Shown one piece after another: positions 51,743 through 63,355 of a DNA stretch of 64,000 bases. How positions within the stretch are numbered: the first letter of the stretch is position 1; every line of letters begins with the position of its first letter. The position numbers and the translations under genes were made by a program. The stretch lies in the NCBI GenBank assembly GCA_907163345.1, contig CAJQUN010000023.1, positions 8,008,598 to 8,072,597 on the forward strand. The letters are read 5' to 3'. Source of the DNA: Haberlea rhodopensis. Lineage: Eukaryota > Streptophyta > Magnoliopsida > Lamiales > Gesneriaceae. The notes beneath the pieces are model-generated. The model was not told the origin of the DNA. It worked only from the letters and a program-made list of their open reading frames with translations, and did not search any database.

Positions 51743-51834
51743 GCTATGTTTCAAACTTCACCACATGCACACAACATGCACACATGCTTTACTGTTGATG
51801 AAATTAATATTTTGCCGGTTAATGTGGTGCAAGG
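51743..51834 (+). pseudogene. Athila fragment after the protease
   Basis: Ninety-two bases between the G1 duplication and the T LTR. Read in the frame that follows VTF at 22759, they give AMFQTSPHAHNMHTCFTVDE then INILPVNVVQG, a plausible Athila post-protease stretch without a stop. This confirms that G1 is an insertion in Athila. T then interrupts it; CAAGG (51830-51834) is the expected left TSD copy. Confidence 0.8.
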
Positions 51835-53338
51835 TGTTGGGATATGCCCTAAGACACATCATTAGATGATTGTTTATGACATACAATGTAATATGATTTT
51901 ATGAATGGCAATTCATTATTATATATTATTCTTTTAACTGTGCAATGTGAATTAATATATATGTTAATGTCCTTAGAATAATATTGTATTATTCTTAAAG
52001 ATGTCCCTAGTCAAGTATTATCATGAATAGGGATAATGATAATACGTTGAGACTAGTATGTGTTGATCGATGAATTGTTCATTGATATGAGATATCAAAT
52101 CAACATATAGGTACATGTTAGAGAACGATGTACTGGACAGACCCACCATGAGAATGCAACATGGATAGTTATATGATCGTCATATGCAATTCTCATAGTG
52201 ATAATAATGTATGTAATCCTTACGACTTGTGATCATCAGAGATCCCAACATAATGAGTTATGTATCTTGATATCGTCAAACGTTACCCGTAACAGGGTAT
52301 ACTATAAAGGCGACTATTGGATACACTACGAATTATGTAGAGGGATGTTGACTGATCGAGATAGGATTTGTCCCTCCTATATAACAGGAGATGTGTTAGG
52401 CCCTTGATCAAGTGAGAACTAAAATGCATGGCCATGCTCGAATGAGTCGATATGAGATATCGAGCTTATTCGTTTATTCTAGTTCTACTTGGGGATCAAG
52501 AAATAAAGATTGGATATACGAGTATGACTATTCCATGACTCATGTTCAATCTAAACACAAAGGACAAAGGGATTAAGTTACATGATTAATATTATCACAA
52601 GTTCTAAAGGTTATGTCGAGTCATTGACATTCTTGTAATTTGGGTAGCCTTGATGTGTTGCTAGACACCGCTCTTTGCTTGCGACATAAAATGAGATTTT
52701 ATGTCACTGCCAACATTACAAGATCCTATCGGGTCGCACAAAAGATTAAATCGAGAAGGGAAATTAAATTCATTGGATGAATAATTAATTAAGAAGAGTC
52801 TTAATTAAGTGATTAAAAGGTTTTAATTAAATCAAGGGTTTGGGCCCATAAGACTTTAAGAAAGTCTTGAACCTTAATTAAAAGTCTTATAATATAAATA
52901 CAAGGTTATGATTAATTGTAAAACATAACTTTATATCATTCAACCTACACCATAGAAGCACACGGCCGCCTCTCATCTTTTGCTCTCGGCCTCTTGATAG
53001 TCGAAGGGCATCCTTGAGTGATTCCGGCCATCTTTTCGATTCAGAATCGAGTGTGCTTCGTGTATTGGTTTAAGAACTTGTCTAGCAACTTGTTCTTAAA
53101 CTTTCCCTTCACCCGATTTGATCGTGTGGATACCGTTGAGGCAAAACTCATTGAGTTTTGCTAGTGACTCGGAGAAGGCGTAGGACGTGGTGCTGCTCCG
53201 TGGATTCTGCTTCAAACACGCTACAAGGGTAAGACACTTGTAATTCCTTTATCCGATATGAATCCTATGTATAGATCTGCTGGTTAGTAATCCATAAAAT
53301 TTTATTCCGCTGCGTTGTATGCTCTTGGATTACTTACA
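51835..53338 (+). repeat. T LTR, first copy, 1504 bp
   Basis: TGTTGGGATATGCCCTAAGA to GGATTACTTACA, followed by the primer site. It has a TATA box at 52893-52900. The small open frame at 52198-52407 is repeated in the second LTR and is not considered a gene. Confidence 0.95.
52893..52900 (+). promoter_or_regulatory. TATA box of the T LTR promoter
   Basis: TATAAATACAAGG, in the last third of the LTR, with the equivalent at 60224-60231. Assigned by consensus and by position about 440 bp before the LTR end. Confidence 0.6.
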
Positions 53339-53339
53339 G

Positions 53340-53352
53340 TGGTATCAGAGCC
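53340..53352 (+). promoter_or_regulatory. T primer binding site (tRNA-iMet type)
   Basis: TGGTATCAGAGCC, one base after the LTR. Confidence 0.94.
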
Positions 53353-55212
53353 GTGTACAAGGCTCATATCGGATTTATGTGATTAAATAGTGTTAATCAT
53401 ATTAGAATTAATATTGCATGCTATTTAAAACTGTATGAACATATATGATATGTTAATATTTAGTTTATGAAAATCATCGTAAAATTGTATTTGATATAAT
53501 TAGGCGAATATCGAACCATATGTCACAAGTTTTCGGCCATCACCATCACAAATGACACCACGGCTAGCCACATGAGGGCTAGGGTTTTCGAACCCTTGGC
53601 TCGAGATGGCTTAGTCGTTGTGGCTAATAATTGTGCATGGAAGTGTCGAAAATTAATTAGGGTTTAGAACTCATTGGACGTGACGGCTAGCTCATGACGG
53701 CTAGGGTTTCGAACCCTAGTAGCCGTGCATGGCTCGGCCATCATCGCATATTTTTCTTAAGTTTTAAGACGTGGATGAGTTTTGAACTCTTTGACTCGAT
53801 AATGGTTCACGCATGCATGGATTAGTAACTTTACCACATGAGAGCAAGGTTTTTCGAACCCTTAGCTCGAGATGGTTGAGCCAACCCCGTGCATGGCCTG
53901 ACCGTGACTCGTGGCTAACAAATTCCGACGCTTCAAACAAGATGGCTCGATAAAATTCCATAAGGGTGCGAGGCGGCTAGGGTTTGGAACCCTAGCGCCG
54001 CCGCCGCTCGAGACATGGCTCGGCCATGGGCTAGGGTTTCGAACCGTAGGCCCACTATTGGTCCAGCCGTGTGCTTCATGGTTCGAACCATGGTGGTTCG
54101 TGTCTTAGTCGCTTTAGTTCGTGGCATGTGATGTCCCGAGCGTACGATAATTTTTCAAAAATTATTTTACAGTTTTAATTAGAATTAAATTTAAAATGTT
54201 TAGAATTTAATTAATTAAATGTTAATGCATGCTTTATGTGTTGTTTGAGCATGGTGCGTGGTTATAGCCCTTTGACCTATTAGATAGGATTTGTGGATGT
54301 TTGTAATGTATAATACGACATGCGTGTCGTGCCTTCTCTATTTCATTCTAAATGTAATCCCTCCCCTATGTTCCCCTCGAATGTGAATCGAGGAATTCTA
54401 TATCTTGTAAATAGTGTAGTTTATTTTATTGATGATGATCAATGAAGATGGAGCATCGTGCCGGGATGAGGAGGCCATTCACAAATTGGAGCCAAGGGAA
54501 GGTGCTTGTGAAGTTACCTTAGGTTGACTCATAGGATTTTCTCATTGGCTTGAGAAAATCATTAGTAGGGGCTATAACCATGTCACGTTTAATTATGTAT
54601 GTTGATGCATGATTTATCTTATGTTTTAGTTTGATAATAGTATTACACATATATGTAGATATGTATACAACTATATGTAGTGGACATATTTTAAATTATC
54701 AAATTAATCATGAGATCAATAAATCCCTCTAAAATATTAAGTTTTAGATGCCTTCCAAAATAAAAGTACTCGTCAATAACTTCGATTGTACATGTGTGGG
54801 TTTGCCAAAGCAAAGCACCGTGGCAATCTTCGTAAGGCGCGAAAGGATAAAAGTGATATCCGTTATACTTTAATTGGGTACGACTTAACTAGGTTATCTC
54901 AATAGGATTGGGAACCTAGAGGCATGGGTTGGATTATAATTCATTTGATGAATTGAACAAAGTGTTGTTCGTCCAACTATCAAAGAATTATATGTGATAT
55001 AATTGACAAAGTGTTGTCTACCTAAATAACCGAGTCTTGGGCGATTAGCCAAAGCTAACTCAAGATTAAGTGAAATATGGATCTTGGCCCACTAAGATTT
55101 TGAGGGTTGATATTTTTTTTTAAACAAAATAGTGGGAGTATCATTTAATATAAGACCATGTTAAATGATTTAAATCATAAACTTATTTTGCATATTTATA
55201 TTGTAGATATCC
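53353..55212 (+). other. T long leader before gag, with inverted-repeat motifs
   Basis: About 1.86 kb of noncoding leader, unusually long for Copia. It carries six inverted-repeat motifs of the GGCTAGGGTTTCGAACCCTAG type between 53578 and 54092 (annotated separately). The rest is AT-rich. The small open frames here (53764-53961, 53911-54108) overlap the repeat motifs on both strands and have no domain features. Confidence 0.75.
53578..54092. repeat. Six inverted-repeat motifs in the T leader
   Basis: Motifs at 53578-53599, 53699-53724, 53846-53863, 53975-53999, 54028-54053 and 54077-54092. Typical form: GGCTAGGGTT, a 2-3 base loop, AACCCTAG, AGCC. The last is a perfect 16-bp palindrome, CATGGTTCGAACCATG. 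They could fold as short RNA hairpins. The set is repeated in the second unit (60909-61423). Confidence 0.8.
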
Positions 55213-56024
55213 ATGGCAACTAACAACGTTACTAGCACTTTATCACTGCGATCGGTCCTTGAGAAGGACAAATTAAATGGGACGAATTTCCTAGACTGGC
55301 ATAGGAACTTGAGGATAGTCCTCAAATAAGAAAAGAAACAATATGTCCTAGAGGAACCCTTGCCCGCTGAGGAACCTCCCCTAACAGCTACAAGAGCTGA
55401 AAAAGATGCTTACAGAAGCATCAGAGTGACGCACTTGATGTTGGGTGCCTCATGCTTGCCACCATGAACTCTGAGCTTCAGAAGCAACATGAGGAAATGG
55501 AGGCGTTCGATATGATCGAACACTTAAAGCAGTTGTACCAACAGCAAGCAAGACAAGAGAGGTATGACGTCTCTAAGGCGTTATTTCAGTGCAGGATGGT
55601 AGAAGGAAGCCTAGTTGGAACTCATGTGCTCAAGATGATTGGGTACATTGAGAATCTTGACAAGCTGGGTTTTCCATTGGACCAAGAGTTGGCCACCGAT
55701 GTGATCTTGCAATCGTTGCCTGAGAGCTTCAGTCAATTTGTAGTAAATTACAATATGACTGACATGGAAAAGACTCCACCACAATTGCTTGGTATGTTGA
55801 GAACATATGAAGCAAATACTAAGAAGACTAAGGCCACAAATGTCCTTATTGTGAATAAGGGCAAAGGAAGGGCCAAAGCTAAAGGCAACAAGAAAGCAAA
55901 GAAAGTCTTTGCTAAATCTAAGCCAAAGTCTTATGCACTGAAGCCAAAGGGAAGGATAGCAAAGGAAGGGAACTGTTTCCATTGCGGTGAGACCGGCCAT
56001 TGGAAAAGGAACTGCAAAGTATAA
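55213..56024 (+). pseudogene. T gag, first copy, broken
   Basis: Copia gag starting at 55213 (MATNNVTSTLSLRSVLEKDK, then LNGTNFLDWHRNLRIVLK). TAA at 55327 interrupts codon 39. A one-base loss near 55417 shifts the frame before GCLMLATMNSELQKQ. From 55452 it is open: FDMIEHLKQLYQQQARQERY, GFPLDQELATDVILQSLPES, a Lys-rich patch and the zinc knuckle CFHCGETGHWKRNC near the end. A TAA at 56022 (Tyr codon TAT in the second copy) ends it; protease follows in the same frame. Confidence 0.9.
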
Positions 56025-56722
56025 CTGGAGGATCTAAAGAAAGGAAGTGTGACTTCCGCTTCAGGTATTTTTGTTATAGAAGTCAATTTATCTACTTCTT
56101 CATCATGGGTATTAGATACTGGATGTGGATCTCACATTTGTGTAAATGTGCAGGATCTAAAAAGGAGTAGGACGTTGGCGAAAGGTGAAGTTGATCTCCG
56201 AGTTGGAAATGGAGCAAGAGTTGCTGCATTAGCTATAGGAGATTATCATTTAGCTTTACATTCTGTTTTATCATTGATTTTGAAAGATTGTTATTTTGTG
56301 CCTTCAATTACTAAAAACATTATTTCTATTTCTTGTTTGGACAAGTATGGATTTTCATTTATAATAAAGGACAACTGTTGTTCTATTTATTTAAATGATA
56401 TGTTTTATGCTAGTGCACAAATGGTGAATGGTCTTTATGTATTAAATCTTGATATGCCTATCTATAACATAAATACTAAAAGTATTAAAAATAATGATTG
56501 TAATCCGACTTATCTCTGGCACTGTCGCTTGGGCCACATAAACGAGAACCGCATATCTAAACTTCATAAGGATGGAGTATTAGATTCATTTGATTTTGAA
56601 TCATATGAAACATGCGAATCTTGTTTAATGGGCAAGATGACTAAAGCCCCTTTCAAGGGACATGTTGAAAGGGCAAATGTTTTATTGGGACTAATACATA
56701 GTGATGTATGTGGACAATAAGT
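56025..56722 (+). pseudogene. T protease and pre-integrase region, first copy
   Basis: In frame with gag. Aspartic protease SSWVLDTGCGSHICVNVQ at about 56098, then VPSITKNIISISCLDKYGF and the zinc region (LWHCRLGHINENRISKLH, CESCLMGKMTKAPF). It ends at 56720 after HSDVCGQ, because a base is missing in the usual GPISTQARGG motif. The rest of the integrase continues in another frame. Confidence 0.88.
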
Positions 56723-59150
56723 ACACAAGCTAGAGGTGGTTTTCAATACTTCGTTACATTTACTGATGACCTCAGTAGATATGGGTATGTGTACCTAATG
56801 AAACATAAGCATGAAACCTTTGAAAAGTTCAAAGATTTCTGGCAAAAGTATCAAAGTCCTTGGATCAGATCGAGGAGGAGAATACTTAAGCCAAGAGTTT
56901 CATGACTATCTAAAGGAGTGTGGGATAGTCCCACAACTCACTCCTCCGTATACTCCACAATGGAATGGTGTATCCGAGAGGAGAAATCGAACCTTGTTAG
57001 ACATGGTTAGATCAATGATGAGTCATGCAGATCTTCCGATATCGTTTTGGGGACACGCTCTAGAAACAGCGATTTTCTTACTGAACCGTGTTCCATCTAA
57101 ATCAGTGGAAAAGACACCATATGAGATATGGACTGGGAAGCGTCCTAGTATGTCTTTTATGAAGATTTGGGGTTGTGAGGCTTTCGTTAGACGTCACGCC
57201 ACTAACAAACTTGGACCCAAATCTGATAAGTGTTTATTTGTGGGGTATCCTAAGGAAACGAAAGGATACTATTTCTATTATCCCACCGAGAACAAAGTAG
57301 TTGTTGCTCGGACTGGTGTATTTCTTGAAAGAGAATTTATTTCTAGAAAAACCAGTGGGAGAAAAATAGAACTTAGTGAAGTTCAACCACAAGAAAACAC
57401 TGAACCTGAGATTGAGATGGAAACAGAGCAGGCACCGCAAGCTGTTGTGGAAGAAGCACCTGCTCAAGAGACACAAGCCCAGCGTAGGTCTGTAAGAGAA
57501 CACCGGGAGCCACAGAGATATGGATTTCTTGTGACTCAACAAGGTGACTTACTACTTATAGATGAGGATGAGCCGTCATCTTATCAACAAGCTATAATGG
57601 ACAATGATTCTGAGAAATGGCAAGAGGCCATGAAATCTGAGATGGAATCCATGTATGCAAACCAAGTATGGACTCTGGTTGATCCACCTGAAGGGGTACG
57701 ACCCATAGGGTGCAAATGGATTTTCAAGAAAAAGACCGATATGGATGGTAACGTACAAACCTATAAAGGTCGGCTGGTTGCAAAAGGATTCAAACAAATT
57801 CATGGTATTGACTATGATGAAACCTTTTCACCAGTGGCCATGGTTAAATCCATAAGGATCTTACTTGCAATAGCTACATTTCATGATTATGAAATCTGGC
57901 AGATGGATGTCAAAACAGCTTTCCTTAATGGAAATCTGCTCGAGGATGTGTACATGACACAGCCCGAGGGTTTTGTCAATCCAAAGGATGCTGGAAAGAT
58001 ATGCAAGCTACAACGATCCATTTATGGATTGAAGCAAGCTTCTCGGAGTTGGAATCTTCGTTTTGATGATGCAATCAAAGAGTTTGGTTTTATCAAAAAC
58101 GAAGATGAACCTTGTGTCTACAAGAAGGTCAGTGTGAGCGTAATCATTTTCCTAGTGTTGTATGTAGATGACATATTTCTTATTGGAAATGATATCCCTG
58201 CCTTGCAATCTGTAAAGATTTGGCTAGGGAATTGCTTTTCGATGAAAGACTTGGGAGAAGCCACCTATGTATTAGGAATCAAGATCTATAGAGATAGATC
58301 GAGAAGGCTTCTTGGTCTAAGTCAAAGTACATACATAGACAAGGTGCTTAAAATGTTTAGCATGCAAGAATCAAAGAAAGGATTCGTGCCTATGACGCAT
58401 GGCATTTATCTCTCGAAGGAACAGTGTCCTTCAACACCAGATGAGAGACAACGCATGAGTAAGATTCCATACGTGTCAGCTATTGGATCTATCATGTATG
58501 CCATGATATGTACTCGTCCCGATGTATCGTATGCTTTGAGCATGACGAGCAGATATCAAGTTGATCCAGGTGAAGGTCACTGGATTGCTGTCAAGAACAT
58601 CCTGAAGTACTTGAGAAGGACTAAGGATACATTCTTGATTTATGGAGGTGAGGAAGAGCTCAATGTAATGGGTTACACTGATGCAAGCTTCCAAACCGAC
58701 AAAGATGATTTTCGATCGCAATCTGGATATGTGTATTGCCTAAATGGAGGTGCTGTGAGCTGGAAGAGTTCAAAGCAAGAAACAGTAGTCGATTCTACAA
58801 CGGAAGCTGAGTATATTGCTGCCTCGGATGCAGCAAAGGAAGCTGTTTGGATGAGGAAGTTCATTTCTGAACTTGGAGTGGTGCCTAGCATTAAAGATCC
58901 GATAGAACTCTATTGTGACAACAATGGAGCGATCGCATTAGCTAAGGAACCAAGATCTCACCAAAGATCCAAACACATACTTAGGCGGTTCCATTTCATT
59001 CGAGAAATCGTTGAAAGGGGAGATGTTAAAATATGCAAAGTACCAACAGATGATAATGTATATGACCCATTGACGAAGCCACTGTCACAGCAGAATCATG
59101 ATCGTCATACTAGATCTCTAGGCATTAGGTATATGTCTGAGTGGTCTTAG
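56723..59150 (+). CDS. T integrase, reverse transcriptase and RNase H, first copy
   Basis: After a frameshift the integrase resumes (GGFQYFVTFTDDLSRYGYVY), and a deletion near 56845 moves it to the long frame 56811-59150. That frame holds VLGSDRGGEYLSQEF, LTPPYTPQWNGVSERRNRTL, TPYEIWTGKRPSMSF, then RT: NQVWTLVDPPEGVRPIGCKW, RLVAKGFKQIHGIDYDETFS, QMDVKTAFLNGNLLEDVYM and YGLKQASRSW. Catalytic YVDDIFLIGND follows (Asp codons at 58167 and 58170). RNase H: GYTDASFQTDKDDFRSQSG, STTEAEYIAASDAAKEAVW, YCDNNGAIALAKEPRSHQRS and DPLTKPLSQ. From 56811 on, 779 codons are open, so RT and RNase H look intact while integrase lacks a piece of its core. Confidence 0.9.
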
Positions 59151-59165
59151 TGCAAGTGGGAGATT
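59151..59165 (+). promoter_or_regulatory. T polypurine tract
   Basis: GCAAGTGGGAGATT directly before the second LTR, the expected plus-strand priming site. Confidence 0.8.
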
Positions 59166-60669
59166 TGTTGGGATATGCCCTAAGACACATCATTAGATGA
59201 TTGTTTATGACATACAATGTAATATGATTTTATGAATGGCAATTCATTATTATATATTATTCTTTTAACTGTGCAATGTTAATTAATATATATGTTAATG
59301 TCCTTAGAATAATATTGTATTATTCTTAAAGATGTCCCTAGTCAAGTATTATCATGAATAGGGATAATGATAATACGTTGAGACTAGTATGTGTTGATCG
59401 ATGAATTGTTCATTGATATGAGATATCAAATCAACATATAGGTACATGTTAGAGAACGATGTACTGGACAGACCCACCATGAGAATGCAACATGGATAGT
59501 TATATGATCGTCATATGCAATTCTCATAGTGATAATAATGTATGTAATCCTTACGACTTGTGATCATCAGAGATCCCAACATAATGAGTTATGTATCTTG
59601 ATATCGTCAAACGTTACCCGTAACAGGGTATACTATAAAGGCGACTATTGGATACACTACGAATTATGTAGAGGGATGTTGACTGATCGAGATAGGATTT
59701 GTCCCTCCTATATAACAGGAGATGTGTTAGGCCCTTGATCAAGTGAGAACTAAAATGCATGGCCATGCTCGAATGAGTCGATATGAGATATCGAGCTTAT
59801 TCGTTTATTCTAGTTCTACTTGGGGATCAAGAAATAAAGATTGGATATACGAGTATGACTATTCCATGACTCATGTTCAATCTAAACACAAAGGACAAAG
59901 GGATTAAGTTACATGATTAATATTATCACAAGTTCTAAAGGTTATGTCGAGTCATTGACATTCTTGTAATTTGGGTAGCCTTGATGTGTTGCTAGACACC
60001 GCTCTTTGCTTGCGACATAAAATGAGATTTTATGTCACTGCCAACATTACAAGATCCTATCGGGTCGCACAAAAGATTAAATCGAGAAGGGAAATTAAAT
60101 TCATTGGATGAATAATTAATTAAGAAGAGTCTTAATTAAGTGATTAAAAGGTTTTAATTAAATCAAGGGTTTGGGCCCATAAGACTTTAAGAAAGTCTTG
60201 AACCTTAATTAAAAGTCTTATAATATAAATACAAGGTTATGATTAATTGTAAAACATAACTTTATCTCATTCAACCTACACCATAGAAGCACACGGCCGC
60301 CTCTCATCTTTTGCTCTCGGCCTCTTGATAGTCGAAGGGCATCCTTGAGTGATTCCGGCCATCTTTTCGATTCAGAATCGAGTGTGCTTCGTGTATTGGT
60401 TTAAGAACTTGTCTAGCAACTTGTTCTTAAACTTTCCCTTCACCCGATTTGATCGTGTGGATACCGTTGAGGCAAAACTCATTGAGTTTTGCTAGTGACT
60501 CGGAGAAGGCGTAGGACGTGGTGCTGCTCCGTGGATTCTGCTTCAAACACGCTACAAGGGTAAGACACTTGTAATTCCTTTATCCGATATGAATCCTATG
60601 TATAGATCTGCTGGTTAGTAATCCATAAAATTTTATTCCGCTGCGTTGTATGCTCTTGGATTACTTACA
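59166..60669 (+). repeat. T LTR, second copy, shared by two units
   Basis: Same length as the first LTR. Two differences noticed: 'gcaatgtgaatt' against 'gcaatgttaatt' near 59280, and 'tttatatcat' against 'tttatctcat' near 60265. It is followed not by flanking DNA but by another primer site and internal region. Confidence 0.95.
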
Positions 60670-60670
60670 G

Positions 60671-60683
60671 TGGTATCAGAGCC
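60671..60683 (+). promoter_or_regulatory. T primer binding site, second unit
   Basis: TGGTATCAGAGCC one base after the second LTR, confirming that a second internal region begins here. Confidence 0.94.
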
Positions 60684-62543
60684 GTGTACAAGGCTCATAT
60701 CGGATTTATGTGATTAAATAGTGTTAATCATATTAGAATTAATATTGCATGCTATTTAAAACTGTATGAACATATATGATATGTTAATATTTAGTTTATG
60801 AAAATCATCGTAAAATTGTATTTGATATAATTAGGCGAATATCGAACCATATGTCACAAGTTTTCGGCCATCACCATCACAAATGACACCACGGCTAGCC
60901 ACATGAGGGCTAGGGTTTTCGAACCCTTGGCTCGAGATGGCTTAGTCGTTGTGGCTAATAATTGTGCATGGAAGTGTCGAAAATTAATTAGGGTTTAGAA
61001 CCCATTGGACGTGACGGCTAGCTCATGACGGCTAGGGTTTCGAACCCTAGTAGCCGTGCATGGCTCGGCCATCATCGCATATTTTTCTTAAGTTTTAAGA
61101 CGTGGATGAGTTTTGAACTCTTTGACTCGATAATGGTTCACGCATGCATGGATTAGTAACTTTACCACATGAGAGCAAGGTTTTTCGAACCCTTAGCTCG
61201 AGATGGTTGAGCCAACCCCGTGCATGGCCTGACCGTGACTCGTGGCTAATAAATTCCGACGCTTCAAACAAGATGGCTCGATAAAATTCCATAAGGGTGC
61301 GAGGCGGCTAGGGTTTGGAACCCTAGCGCCGCCGCCGCTCGAGACATGGCTCGGCCATGGGCTAGGGTTTCGAACCGTAGGCCCACTATTGGTCCAGCCG
61401 TGTGCTTCATGGTTCGAACCATGGTGGTTCGTGTCTTAGTCGCTTTAGTTCGTGGCATGTGATGTCCCGAGCGTACGATAATTTTTCAAAAATTATTTTA
61501 CAGTTTTAATTAGAATTAAATTTAAAATGTTTAGAATTTAATTAATTAAATGTTAATGCATGCTTTATGTGTTGTTTGAGCATGGTGCGTGGTTATAGCC
61601 CTTTGACCTATTAGATAGGATTTGTGGATGTTTGTAATGTATAATACGACATGCGTGTCGTGCCTTCTCTATTTCATTCTAAATGTAATCCCTCCCCTAT
61701 GTTCCCCTCGAATGTGAATCGAGGAATTCTATATCTTGTAAATAGTGTAGTTTATTTTATTGATGATGATCAATGAAGATGGAGCATCGTGCCGGGATGA
61801 GGAGGCCATTCACAAATTGGAGCCAAGGGAAGGTGCTTGTGAAGTTACCTTAGGTTGACTCATAGGATTTTCTCATTGGCTTGAGAAAATCATTAGTAGG
61901 GGCTATAACCATGTCACGTTTAATTATGTATGTTGATGCATGATTTATCTTATGTTTTAGTTTGATAATAGTATTACACATATATGTAGATATGTATACA
62001 ACTATATGTAGTGGACATATTTTAAATTATCAAATTAATCATGAGATCAATAAATCCCTCTAAAATATTAAGTTTTAGATGCCTTCCAAAATAAAAGTAC
62101 TCGTCAATAACTTCGATTGTACATGTGTGGGTTTGCCAAAGCAAAGCACCGTGGCAATCTTCGTAAGGCGCGAAAGGATAAAAGTGATATCCGTTATACT
62201 TTAATTGGGTACGACTTAACTAGGTTATCTCAATAGGATTGGGAACCTAGAGGCATGGGTTGGATTATAATTCATTTGATGAATTGAACAAAGTGTTGTT
62301 CGTCCAACTATCAAAGAATTATATGTGATATAATTGACAAAGTGTTGTCTACCTAAATAACCGAGTCTTGGGCGATTAGCCAAAGCTAACTCAAGATTAA
62401 GTGAAATATGGATCTTGGCCCACTAAGATTTTGAGGGTTGATATTTTTTTTTAAACAAAATAGTGGGAGTATCATTTAATATAAGACCATGTTAAATGAT
62501 TTAAATCATAAACTTATTTTGCATATTTATATTGTAGATATCC
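60684..62543 (+). other. T leader, second unit
   Basis: Copy of 53353-55212 with only isolated substitutions noticed (for example 'aactcattgg' to 'aacccattgg' and 'ggctaacaaa' to 'ggctaataaa'). The six inverted-repeat motifs are kept at 60909-61423. Confidence 0.9.
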
Positions 62544-63355
62544 ATGGCAACTAACAACGTTACTAGCACTTTATCACTGCGATCGGTCCTTGAGAAGGAC
62601 AAATTAAATGGGACGAATTTCCTAGACTGGCATAGGAACTTGAGGATAGTCCTCAAATAAGAAAAGAAACAATATGTCCTAGAGGAACCCTTGCCCGCTG
62701 AGGAACCTCCCCTAACAGCTACAAGAGCTGAAAAAGATGCTTACAGAAGCATCAGAGTGACGCACTTGATGTTGGGTGCCTCATGCTTGCCACCATGAAC
62801 TCTGAGCTTCAGAAGCAACATGAGGAAATGGAGGCGTTCGATATGATCGAACACTTAAAGCAGTTGTACCAACAGCAAGCAAGACAAGAGAGGTATGACG
62901 TCTCTAAGGCGTTATTTCAGTGCAGGATGGTAGAAGGAAGCCTAGTTGGAACTCATGTGCTCAAGATGATTGGGTACATTGAGAATCTTGACAAGCTGGG
63001 TTTTCCATTGGACCAAGAGTTGGCCACCGATGTGATCTTGCAATCGTTGCCTGAGAGCTTCAGTCAATTTGTAGTAAATTACAATATGACTGACATGGAA
63101 AAGACTCTACCACAATTGCTTGGTATGTTGAGAACATATGAAGCAAATACTAAGAAGACTAAGGCCACAAATGTCCTTATTGTGAATAAGGGCAAAGGAA
63201 GGGCCAAAGCTAAAGGCAACAAGAAAGCAAAGAAAGTCTTTGCTAAATCTAAGCCAAAGTCTTATGCACTGAAGCCAAAGGGAAGGATAGCAAAGGAAGG
63301 GAACTGTTTCCATTGCGGTGAGACCGGCCATTGGAAAAGGAACTGCAAAGTATAT
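62544..63355 (+). pseudogene. T gag, second copy, broken
   Basis: Same start (62544), same TAA at codon 39 (62658) and same one-base loss as the first copy. The later stop of copy 1 is absent here: the codon is TAT (63353-63355), so gag runs on into protease in the frame 62783-63691. Confidence 0.9.

Larger units (their letters stand above)
7908..51834 (+). mobile_element. Athila-type Ty3/Gypsy element, interrupted and partial
   Basis: The oldest element of the stack. Its surviving pieces in the window are 7908-10210 (LTR, primer site, gag), 21727-22759 (rest of gag, protease) and 51743-51834 (sequence after protease). Everything between is later insertion: S1, and G1 with its own passengers. 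Reading across the junctions restores a continuous Athila gag-protease order, which is the main evidence for nesting. The rest of pol and the 3' LTR lie beyond the T insertion, outside the window. Several stops and frameshifts show it is inactive. Confidence 0.85.

Noticed and set aside
52198..52407. Small open frame in the T LTR (also 59529-59738)
   Set aside because: Noncoding LTR sequence; duplicated with the LTR and without family features.
53340..53352. TGGTATCAGAGCC strings as tRNA gene pieces
   Set aside because: They are primer binding sites directly after LTRs; no cloverleaf is present.
53764..54127. Overlapping open frames on both strands in the T leader (and at 61095-61458)
   Set aside because: They lie over the inverted-repeat motifs, recur only because the element is duplicated, and have no recognisable domain.
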